Below, piece by piece: positions 1-7,684 of a stretch of DNA of 64,000 nt (the first letter of the stretch is position 1; every line of letters begins with the position of its first letter). This DNA comes from Chitinophaga filiformis (GTDB taxonomy: Bacteria > Bacteroidota > Bacteroidia > Chitinophagales > Chitinophagaceae): contig NZ_JAKIRP010000004.1 of NCBI RefSeq assembly GCF_021646545.1, positions 1 to 64,000 on the forward strand, written 5' to 3'. A program made the translations under genes and the position numbers. Below the pieces are notes generated by a model. That model had not been told where the DNA came from. It worked only from the letters and a program-made list of their open reading frames with translations, and did not search any database.

Positions 1-84
1 GCGCTGCCTGCAGGCGGTAAAGTCATTGTGGAAGCGGAGAATTTGCCAGGGAGGTATACGGTGAAGGAATTGCTGCTTACATAA
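1..84 (+). CDS. C-terminal tail of an unknown protein (5' end outside window)
   Basis: The frame starting at base 1 is open for 27 codons and stops with TAA at 82-84. The tail contains EAENLPG and ends in KELLLT. It is short, hydrophilic and recognises no family on its own. It is called a gene end only because the frame is open from the window edge and is followed by a non-coding stretch. The start and function lie outside the window. Confidence 0.4.
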   Translation, partial: ALPAGGKVIVEAENLPGRYTVKELLLT

Positions 85-336
85 AAAACGTCTTCACTGC
101 TTACGAATGGCTTCTTTCTGATTGGGGAGTTTTGCCTGCGTAGCTGAAATATTGTCCAATTTGCCGGCCAGCGCGAATTATTTTGATAGGTGTTGTTCCC
201 TCCTTACAAGTGGGTAGGCGTAGCCTTGCCCCCCAGGTTTTCAACTTGAGCCATTCTTACCCTCTTTTACGAAGATTGACAGCGTTTCATTAATAAAGTT
301 CATTAAATGGTTCGGATCGCAGCGGGATCACAAAGA
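85..336. other. non-coding stretch between two convergent genes
   Basis: No convincing gene on either strand. The minus strand has a 20-codon frame beginning MNFINETLS near 260-275, with no further support. I see no tRNA or repeat. The stretch ends in the hairpin at 337-363. Confidence 0.4.
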
Positions 337-363
337 AAAAGCCTGCGCAGTGCACGGGCTTTT
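337..363 (-). terminator. rho-independent terminator of the alpha/beta hydrolase gene
   Basis: Arms AAAAGCCTG (337-345) and CGGGCTTTT (355-363) pair with one wobble around a 9-base loop. On the minus strand the stem is followed by a T-rich run (TTTTTCTTTG). It lies about 30 bases past the hydrolase stop codon. Confidence 0.6.
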
Positions 364-395
364 CTTATTCATCAGGAATTATGAGGTAGGCGTTG

Positions 396-1232
396 CTAAA
401 GGTTGGAGGCAAGAAATAATTTCAGTATCGAAAGCAGTTCCTCGGGCTGCTCTTCAGGTACATAATGCCCACAATGATCAATCTGTTTGAAGTGCCAGTT
501 GTCAGACAATGCCCTGGCAACAGGTAGCATCTTGTCGCCCACCGCATGGCTGCCGCCGATAGCTAACACTGGAATTGGCAATTTGCGCAGCAAACGCCGG
601 TTGGTCGAAACACTCTCCTCATATTTCCGGTAATAATCAAAGCTGCTCGTCAGCTTGTTTTCATACATTTTGGTGTAGCTGGCAATTTTGTCCCCTGTGA
701 TCGCATGTTTGACAAAACTTTTGTTCTCAAAAAACCAGGAGAAATATTCCTTCAATTGCCCTTTGATCAAAAATTCAGGCAGCCCCGGCACCGCGTGAAA
801 ATAAAAATGCCATGCTTTCTGTGCATTCTCCAGGGCAAAAAAAGCATCGGGAAGTATGCCCGGAATGCCAGCATCGATCAGTACCAGTGATGCAAGGTCT
901 TGGGGATACAAGAGCGCGTAGGTACTAGCAACCCAACTGCCGATATCATGTGAGATGAGATTGAACTTATTTATGCCCAGCTCCCTGGTTATTTTCAATA
1001 TCCAATTCGCTACCGTTCCAGTGTCATGTTTCTCTATAGCATCGCTTTCACCAAGCCCAGGCAAATCAATTGCCAAAACATAATAAGATGAACTTAGTGC
1101 AGGAATAATCTGTTCCCATATACCTGAAGTTTCCGGCCAGCCATGCAGCAGAACAATAGCTGGATTGTTCTTTTGTCCTTCACCATAATAGGCAAAAGAT
1201 TTACCATCCAGTGTCAAAAATTGCATTTCCAT
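396..1232 (-). CDS. alpha/beta-fold hydrolase with Asp nucleophile (epoxide hydrolase / dehalogenase-like)
   Basis: A 278-residue single-domain alpha/beta hydrolase with no signal peptide, so probably cytoplasmic. The oxyanion-hole motif HGWPETSG lies at about residues 30-37. The nucleophile elbow SHDIGSW puts Asp at residue 96, as in epoxide hydrolases and haloalkane dehalogenases rather than Ser esterases. The catalytic His is in DHCGHYVPEE near residue 256. Family knowledge predicts hydrolysis of an epoxide or carbon-halogen bond through an alkyl-enzyme ester, but the substrate cannot be read from the sequence. Met3 is a possible alternative start. The gene is divergent from an AraC regulator 107 bases away, which may control it. 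A hairpin follows the stop codon. Confidence 0.85.
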   Translation of the reverse strand: MEMQFLTLDGKSFAYYGEGQKNNPAIVLLHGWPETSGIWEQIIPALSSSYYVLAIDLPGLGESDAIEKHDTGTVANWILKITRELGINKFNLISHDIGSWVASTYALLYPQDLASLVLIDAGIPGILPDAFFALENAQKAWHFYFHAVPGLPEFLIKGQLKEYFSWFFENKSFVKHAITGDKIASYTKMYENKLTSSFDYYRKYEESVSTNRRLLRKLPIPVLAIGGSHAVGDKMLPVARALSDNWHFKQIDHCGHYVPEEQPEELLSILKLFLASNL

Positions 1233-1297
1233 TACTTTCCTTCTTTTTTATGTAAAATTCAGGCCCTCACTTTATAAAAGTAATGTAGATCTATTTC

Positions 1298-1330
1298 TTT
1301 ATGATGTAATTATCTTTGTTTCTAATTTTG
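1298..1330 (+). promoter_or_regulatory. candidate promoter of the AraC gene
   Basis: TAATTTTG at 1323-1330 fits the Bacteroidota -7 element TAnnTTTG, with TTTA at 1298-1301 (one off TTTG) 21 bases upstream. The start codon follows only 9 bases later, so the leader would be very short. TATCTTTG at 1311-1318 is a second -7 candidate without a clear -33 partner. Confidence 0.3.
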
Positions 1331-1339
1331 AGGTAGCTA

Positions 1340-2179
1340 ATGAAATTAAAGCAATTTTCCGCATTAGAGGTAGTAGATTATGAAGACGAGGTTGCACACT
1401 ATTCAATTCATAGTCATACTTACTATGAGATTGTGTATATCCACAGTGGAACAGGAACACATATGCTGAACGGAAGAAAAATCGACTATGGCGCCGGAGA
1501 TGTATATTTGATTTCACCCGCGGATCTCCATTCCTTTGAACCTGCTGTGGCTACCCACTTTACGATCGTTAAGTTTACGCCGGATTTTATCACCATGCAT
1601 TCGTCCTTCAACGGGGACCTGAAAATTCTTGATCGGATCAAACAACTGATGCATCATGCGTGGGTCAAGGAAAATAAAATACAGGTAATAGCTCCCTATG
1701 ACCAGATTATGAAACGTACCATGACCAATTTGGCCGAGTCATATCTGGCTAAGCGCCCTGTCAACGAAACATGGTTTTATCAGCAATTTCTATCGTTGAT
1801 CGAATTGTGCAAAATGAGCACAGATCATTCTAAAATGAAATATTCCCAGGCCGTTGAAACCGATCACCTGATAGATTACGTGCATGAGAATATCTACCGT
1901 CCAGAGTTATTGAAAATAGAAAACATAGCCCGGCGCTTTCATATTTCGGAAAGCTATTTTAGTAATTTTTTCAAAAAAATATACGGCCAGTCCTTTCGTA
2001 GTTACTGCAACGCATATAAACTCGCCTTGATCGAAACAAGGCTTTCATCATCGAAGAATCCTGTAAAAAAAATAGCGAAAGAATTTGGGTTTCACGATAG
2101 CAGCCACTTTTATCATTACTATAAATCGCTCAGGGGAGAAAGCCCGGATCAATACAGAAAACGAAATTTGAATAAATAA
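1340..2179 (+). CDS. AraC-family transcriptional regulator (cupin + HTH)
   Basis: 279 residues. The N-terminal half is a cupin-like ligand-binding domain (SIHSHTYYEIVYIHSGTGTH near residues 22-41, then GDVYLISPADLHSF). The C-terminal third, about residues 175-275, holds the two helix-turn-helix units of AraC proteins, with IENIARRFHISESYFSNFF and the closing AKEFGFHDSSHFYHYYK motif. It probably binds DNA as a dimer and responds to a small molecule. It is divergent from the alpha/beta hydrolase and shares its 107-base upstream region, so that gene is the obvious target by position. The ligand is unknown. Confidence 0.9.
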   Translation: MKLKQFSALEVVDYEDEVAHYSIHSHTYYEIVYIHSGTGTHMLNGRKIDYGAGDVYLISPADLHSFEPAVATHFTIVKFTPDFITMHSSFNGDLKILDRIKQLMHHAWVKENKIQVIAPYDQIMKRTMTNLAESYLAKRPVNETWFYQQFLSLIELCKMSTDHSKMKYSQAVETDHLIDYVHENIYRPELLKIENIARRFHISESYFSNFFKKIYGQSFRSYCNAYKLALIETRLSSSKNPVKKIAKEFGFHDSSHFYHYYKSLRGESPDQYRKRNLNK

Positions 2180-2324
2180 TTGATTGTAATGATAAATATG
2201 GCAATACCATGAGGGTTATCTCCATAGTCGCTTACCTGTTTGCCATCGGCAATATTTTATCCGCATAGGTAAGACGCCAGCTACCAACCAATAGATTTGA
2301 TTGTGCAAAAGAAAGAATAGGCTG

Positions 2325-2843
2325 CTACTTTGTTTGCTTATCTTCGCTGTCGATACGTTGTTTTAGTTTGTCCAGACAGCTTTGAAAAATCGGCAAAAGT
2401 TCTTTCATCTGGTCTTCCTGAGGTTTTGAAAGACTCTTTACATACTGATCTTTTGTCATCGTTGTCATGATTCTATCAATTGAGCAAGCGCAATATTCAC
2501 TTGCAATCTGAGGATAATTTGTGGCAGTCGGCCCGGCATCTCTCATACAATTTTTTATAAGAATTGCCCTATCTTCTAAAGCCCATTCTGCTTTGCTCTC
2601 AGCATTTCCAATCCTATATCTGTCGGGGTTACGCATTATTAAGTCGTAAGAACCGTTTAAGATTAAAATGACGGAACAGACTTTCCAAAATGTCCTATAT
2701 TTTTCTAATGGATTGACGTAACGTACTCTTTGTTCTTCAGTCTTATGCCTGGGTTTCCAAAGTCCGAATGAACGCAAAAACAAATAAAGTCCGCATAAAA
2801 AAGATGTTAGTCCAAAAATATAGGGTAAAAAATTGTATATCAT
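2325..2843 (-). CDS. hypothetical membrane protein with a Cys-containing helical tail
   Basis: 172 residues with no recognised family. Residues 5-25 form a hydrophobic segment (FLPYIFGLTSFLCGLYLFLRS) and residues 52-67 a second one, giving two likely membrane helices. The remaining tail of about 95 residues is soluble and carries four Cys: one in KNCMRD, two in YCACS and one in FQSCLDK. It looks helical, with a spacing that could give two disulfides. The base composition is more AT-rich than in the glycan genes further on. It is followed by another small accessory gene on the same strand, but the 143-base gap argues against tight coupling. Confidence 0.6.
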   Translation of the reverse strand: MIYNFLPYIFGLTSFLCGLYLFLRSFGLWKPRHKTEEQRVRYVNPLEKYRTFWKVCSVILILNGSYDLIMRNPDRYRIGNAESKAEWALEDRAILIKNCMRDAGPTATNYPQIASEYCACSIDRIMTTMTKDQYVKSLSKPQEDQMKELLPIFQSCLDKLKQRIDSEDKQTK

Positions 2844-2986
2844 TTGTTGCTTTTATTCATAATTACTGATACCATATATCCATATCACACCATTCATTCT
2901 TTAGATATAGGGAATATTTCTGCTGGCGTATTGTCATTTAATCAATAACGACTGCTTTAAAACGGCATGTACCAATAACCGTACGG

Positions 2987-3481
2987 TCATACCTTCGGCA
3001 CAACAAGCGCCATCTGCAAGTCCTTCCTTACTTCGCCCGATTCTGTCCAGATATGATCATAAGGCGACTCGTCACCCATGATTCTGTCGTCGATCTCTTC
3101 CAGGCGTTGTTGAAAAAATGCGATCGTCTTTAGAACCCGTGCGGTATCTAAATCAATTTCACCATTGATCAGTTCTGCATTCGCTTCCAGTATACGGCCA
3201 ATGTTAATCCTGTTCTGAGTCAAAGTAAGGCTACCATTAGGGCCTGAAATTTTCACTCCCTCGAACAGGTTACTCAACATGCTTTCAGCATTATCATCCT
3301 GGCCATCATCCTCCCAAAAGCAAACAAGACATATGAAAAATTCACGGCGGCCTTTTAGCGAGGGAAAGCCACAGCCCGGACATGTATGCAAATGGATATC
3401 ATTGGCTTCAAGATAAGTATCATAATGCCTCCTTCTGACATAAAAAGCGGCTAATATTTCAGCATTGTTCATATGGTTCAA
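2987..3481 (-). CDS. cysteine-rich CPCC-family protein
   Basis: 164 residues. The module is CPGC at residues 34-37 followed by CLVC at 51-54 and the acidic FWEDDGQDD. This is the pattern of the CPCC family, a small zinc-ribbon-like domain usually seen in uncharacterised bacterial proteins. The four Cys probably bind one zinc. The C-terminal half (residues 70-164) is soluble and rich in charged residues, with no motif I know. Met4 is an equally good start. Proteins of this type are often found in accessory regions and near toxin or immunity genes, but nothing beside it here shows a role. Confidence 0.75.
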   Translation of the reverse strand: MNHMNNAEILAAFYVRRRHYDTYLEANDIHLHTCPGCGFPSLKGRREFFICLVCFWEDDGQDDNAESMLSNLFEGVKISGPNGSLTLTQNRINIGRILEANAELINGEIDLDTARVLKTIAFFQQRLEEIDDRIMGDESPYDHIWTESGEVRKDLQMALVVPKV

Positions 3482-3520
3482 AATTACCCTATTTCCAGAT
3501 TGAAACAGCCCTTTCTCTTT

Positions 3521-6364
3521 TTATTTGTATAGTTCCTGTATTTGTTCCGGCCTGACTGCGACTAAAGGATTAAATGCTTTTGTATGCATGTATGACAGCA
3601 AACTATGATAAAGCTGCCTCGCGGCTAACCTTGTGTCCAGGTCATGTTGCAGATCAATAGAAGTTACCACTATCTTTCCCTTTCCTACCCGTGCTTCGAA
3701 CAATATACCCAGCTTTCTGGCTTCAAACCAGGTATCAATTAATTGTACAGATGGTTTTAACTCAGCAGGTAAATTATCGAGGTGCATCGGCTGAGCTGTA
3801 TGGATAATATCCCACCACTGCCAGTTAGAATAATATTCTGTTGGAAAATCGTTAAAAAGAGGCGCCGCCGGATTACATAGAATCCCTAATGTATGAGGAG
3901 GCTGCCCTTCAGTCCATGCTGTATTCCAGAAGACAGTAGACATTCCGGTTTTAATAGCAGCACCTTTCTTTTCAGTGATTTTATTATTTAAAAGCAATAA
4001 TACGTTAGCTCCCGCTTCAAGCTTTGCAGATATGGCAGGTGTAAGTCCGTCTGTGACTGTGATATCAGCACCGGGTTGCACATTTAACGTGTCAGGATAT
4101 ACCCAGAAGTCCCAGTCATTTGCCCCTAATCCATCCAATGTGACTTCCAGGTTGAGCTTTTCTGCTTTGCCGATACCGGACAGTTTGCAGGAAATATTAC
4201 CCGCCTGGTTGTCGTTCTTCAGGTCGAGATCCGCATTTAAGGTGCCATTCGCTATTACGCGTTTGTTTTTGCCGGTGATCTTCCATTTTACCGGTACTTT
4301 CCGCAACTGCTCTTTTCCAAAATGGGCAATCTGCACAGCGGCCGTAAATACTTCTGAGTTCTTCCATGTAAACTTACTGATCACCGCAAGTGGTACTGTA
4401 GCAGAAGAAAAACGGTGGAAAGCTGCGGGTGTAAAATAAGGTTTGCTGTTCCAGAAAGGATCAAGGATCCCTACCAGTGCAGTACCCTGACCAGGAAAAT
4501 CATGCAGATCCAATAACTGGTAACCTGCATAATCCGTACGCATACCTGCTTCAATATCTGCTTTATAACACAATGCCTGTAACTTTCCCGAGGCCATGAG
4601 AAAATCATGTGCCTGCGACTGCAGGTGTTCTCTATTCATGAAGTTGTAGAAGATATCGAAGTTGCGTGCCTGTAACAGACCTGTATATTTCTTTCTTTCT
4701 GTGAAATCTGGATATACACACCACTGCCCTATTTCATGTGCTACTACCGGTTTGTCGTCTTTGATCTTATCTTTAAAATCAAATTGTGAATTAGGGGCCT
4801 GCGCATTAATGATGCTTTTAACGCCTTCTCCCCAGGCCTGAATACGCGGTTCCGGCAAAGCGTGATAATCATTTTCGGCAATAGCTGGCCATCCTGAACC
4901 TGCACTATAAAGTCGTCGTTTATCTTTGTTTTGCCAGTATTTTACGAACGTCGCCAGGTATGGATCACGGTTTTTACCACCTGCAGGTTCATTAGTGGGT
5001 ACCATCATCAAAAAGGAAGGATGATTACCATACGCATCAATGATCCGGTTGCTTTCTTCATACAGGAAATTGTCTACGGATAATCCCTCTCCTACTGTTG
5101 CCCAGCAATCCACTTCAACAGAAAGATACACACCCGCATGATCCGCGGCTATAAATGCTGCTTCCGGAGGGCACCATGAATGGAAACGCATATGATTGAG
5201 TCCATGCGCCTTTATAATACGGAAAATCCGTGCCCATGCGGCAGTGTCAGTAGGAGGATAACCTGTTAATGGGAAGATAGCACATTCCAACGTTCCCCTC
5301 AGAAATACAGGACGATTATTGACAGTAATTTTCGAGTTGGCAGTACCTACACTGCGCATTCCAAAACTAATCTTCTTGCTATCAGTGTTTTTCTTATCCG
5401 TTGTTTGCAGTTGAACGGTGAGTTCATATAGTCGGGGGGTAAATTCATCCCACAGTACCGGGCGGTCCCCCATTGGATAGGTAAATGATACTATGCTGTC
5501 ATTGTTGCTGAAAGACTTTTTTAAGGCGGGTAACTGTTCCACGGCTATCGAAAGAGTACCTTCGGGAACTATATTACCGGTATGACCAAGGACTAATTTA
5601 ACCTGAATATTCCTGCTGACGATATCAGGATAGACCTGCACCTGTTTTACAAAGACCGGGCTGCGGGCTTCCAGCACAATGTCTCCTGCAATGCCGTTCC
5701 AGGTACCCTGCGTCTGATCACTGGCACTGTGAGCATTGATACCTACTTCTGAGAGATAACGATTGTCTACACGGATCGAGAGCGTATGTTCACCCGGACT
5801 GAGATGACTGAGGTCGTATACATGCGGGGTAGCCAGACTGCTATCTGCTCCGATAAGTTGATTGTCCACATAGATGGTGGTTCCCCAATGGCAACGTTCC
5901 AGTATAAGACTAATGTGTTTACCAGCCCATTGCGTTGGAATATTAATAGCCTTCTGGTACCATGCAGCACCCATGTAATATTTTTTGGGAGTTAGCCAGA
6001 AGGGGAATTTAAAGTTGTCATCTTTGCGGTAAGGTGCATATTTTTCTTCCTTCAGAAAGGCTTCAAATCTATCACCGATCCATTTTGTATTGACGGAGGG
6101 TTCGTCGCCATACCCCTGTGACTGCATAGCGCCGGGTAATTTCACGGGGTCCTTCAATTTTTGGGTATACCATTGCTGTTTCATACCCTGATCTTCTCTA
6201 TCTATCCGGAATTGCCATTCTCCGGCCAGCGAGATCCTGTTTTGTGCCGGCACAGCAACATGAACAGCCATCATTGCTGCCAGCAATACCAGTTTAATGT
6301 GTTTACGAACAGTACAGGTGGATATTCTTACTTCTTCTTTACAGATTCTAACGTGTGTTTTCAT
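3521..6364 (-). CDS. secreted glycoside hydrolase family 2 protein
   Basis: 947 residues from the ATG at 6364. The frame extends 15 codons further upstream, but this ATG gives the better N-terminus: a basic stretch, a hydrophobic run (IKLVLLAAMMAVHVAVPAQ) and a cleavage site. The order is a GH2 sugar-binding jelly roll, an Ig-like domain and a TIM barrel. The acid/base Glu is at about residue 459 in PTNEPAGG and the nucleophile Glu at about 544 in VAHEIGQW. The last 250 residues are a beta-rich extension ending in a GKGKIVVTSIDLQHD segment. The family includes beta-galactosidases, beta-mannosidases and beta-glucuronidases, and I cannot assign the substrate. It is divergent from an AraC regulator that likely controls it. 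Confidence 0.88.
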   Translation of the reverse strand: MKTHVRICKEEVRISTCTVRKHIKLVLLAAMMAVHVAVPAQNRISLAGEWQFRIDREDQGMKQQWYTQKLKDPVKLPGAMQSQGYGDEPSVNTKWIGDRFEAFLKEEKYAPYRKDDNFKFPFWLTPKKYYMGAAWYQKAINIPTQWAGKHISLILERCHWGTTIYVDNQLIGADSSLATPHVYDLSHLSPGEHTLSIRVDNRYLSEVGINAHSASDQTQGTWNGIAGDIVLEARSPVFVKQVQVYPDIVSRNIQVKLVLGHTGNIVPEGTLSIAVEQLPALKKSFSNNDSIVSFTYPMGDRPVLWDEFTPRLYELTVQLQTTDKKNTDSKKISFGMRSVGTANSKITVNNRPVFLRGTLECAIFPLTGYPPTDTAAWARIFRIIKAHGLNHMRFHSWCPPEAAFIAADHAGVYLSVEVDCWATVGEGLSVDNFLYEESNRIIDAYGNHPSFLMMVPTNEPAGGKNRDPYLATFVKYWQNKDKRRLYSAGSGWPAIAENDYHALPEPRIQAWGEGVKSIINAQAPNSQFDFKDKIKDDKPVVAHEIGQWCVYPDFTERKKYTGLLQARNFDIFYNFMNREHLQSQAHDFLMASGKLQALCYKADIEAGMRTDYAGYQLLDLHDFPGQGTALVGILDPFWNSKPYFTPAAFHRFSSATVPLAVISKFTWKNSEVFTAAVQIAHFGKEQLRKVPVKWKITGKNKRVIANGTLNADLDLKNDNQAGNISCKLSGIGKAEKLNLEVTLDGLGANDWDFWVYPDTLNVQPGADITVTDGLTPAISAKLEAGANVLLLLNNKITEKKGAAIKTGMSTVFWNTAWTEGQPPHTLGILCNPAAPLFNDFPTEYYSNWQWWDIIHTAQPMHLDNLPAELKPSVQLIDTWFEARKLGILFEARVGKGKIVVTSIDLQHDLDTRLAARQLYHSLLSYMHTKAFNPLVAVRPEQIQELYK

Positions 6365-6510
6365 TTGTGTGGAAGTGATATAGTGTGAATTATTCTTATC
6401 TAAAGGCAAAGAACCAAATACTTATTTACAAAAAAACTTTTTTTACCTTTAATAAGGAGCGATTATATGATTATTCTTGTGGACATTCTTACTTTTTTTA
6501 TTGATAAACT

Positions 6511-7419
6511 ATGGTAAAGGGGCAGCGAAAAAAGGACGGCTTCCAGGGGCAGAAGGCCGTTATCATTCCAAAGTCTGTGTTAAACAATAAATGCAGTACA
6601 CATCCACTGATCAGAAAATTATACATCACTGACATGGGGTATTACCCGAAAGCCCGTTACCATTATAGGGAACGTTTGCATGGCACAGATCAGCATATTC
6701 TTATCTATTGTCATGAAGGCGAGGGAAGTGTGATCATCGATAAACAGCAATATAAAATAGCACCAGGTGATTTTTATCTGATACCCGCTTCAACAAGACA
6801 TACCTATGCAGCCAATGCAGATAATCCCTGGACAATTTTCTGGATTCATTTCAAGGGTGAATCAGCTGATGATTGGGTTAAACAAATACATCAACATTTA
6901 AACAGTTATAGCGGGTTTATACCGGACAGTGAAAAAACGATCCGCTTATTCAACGACATATATACGCCACTGGAACGGGGTTATAGTATGGAGCACCTGA
7001 TGTATAGTAATATGTATCTCTGGCATTATCTGTCTACTTTTATTTACCAGGAGAAAAACAAATCCCGGATGAATAATACCGGAACTGACACCGTAGATAC
7101 TGCTATCGACTTTATGCAAAAGAATGTAGGTCAAAACCTCACACTGGAGAATATTGCACAGCATGTCAAGTTTTCACCTTCTCATTTTTCCCTGTTATTC
7201 CGGAAAAAAACGGGGTTCTCTCCTATCGAGTATTATAATCACCTGAAAATGCAGCAAGCCAGTCAGTATCTGCTGTTTACTAAACAGCGAATCAAGGAAA
7301 TTGCCCTGGAAGTAGGTATGTCTGACCAGCATTACTTTTCGCGGATATTCAAAAGAACAATGGGAATTTCGCCTCAGGAGTACAGAAATAAAAGAAGTTC
7401 AGAAGCAGGAACAAGCTAA
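6511..7419 (+). CDS. AraC-family regulator of the GH2 gene
   Basis: 302 residues. The N-terminal cupin domain has HILIYCHEGEGSVIIDKQQY and GDFYLIPASTRHTY, the form common in AraC proteins that sense sugars. The C-terminal HTH pair spans about residues 195-295, with LENIAQHVKFSPSHFSLLF and the closing VGMSDQHYFSRIFKR. The start at 6511 lies 146 bases from the GH2 start on the other strand. This divergent pairing with a secreted glycosidase suggests sugar-responsive control of that gene. No operator is clear in the AT-rich gap. Confidence 0.9.
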   Translation: MVKGQRKKDGFQGQKAVIIPKSVLNNKCSTHPLIRKLYITDMGYYPKARYHYRERLHGTDQHILIYCHEGEGSVIIDKQQYKIAPGDFYLIPASTRHTYAANADNPWTIFWIHFKGESADDWVKQIHQHLNSYSGFIPDSEKTIRLFNDIYTPLERGYSMEHLMYSNMYLWHYLSTFIYQEKNKSRMNNTGTDTVDTAIDFMQKNVGQNLTLENIAQHVKFSPSHFSLLFRKKTGFSPIEYYNHLKMQQASQYLLFTKQRIKEIALEVGMSDQHYFSRIFKRTMGISPQEYRNKRSSEAGTS

Positions 7420-7684
7420 CTTTTCCCGACACCAACATCCATCTTTTAAAATCGTATTGTACCTTTTCATCGGTAAAGGTTTCGCCTGAAAAACGTAATA
7501 GACAGCCACATTCAGAGACCAGGATTGCATGATCATTAAAAATGTTGTACTTTTCCCCTATCCTTCAGATAGCCAATCTTAAATTTCCCATGCTAACCAA
7601 TGCCATAATACGTCGAGAAAGTAACTAAAATAAGGAGCACGGAACCAGCCGAACTGGAAAATTTTATATAAAATAACAAGGTTT

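Noticed and set aside
85..395. possible tRNA near TTCGGATC at 311-318
   Set aside because: No acceptor stem or cloverleaf could be built around it.
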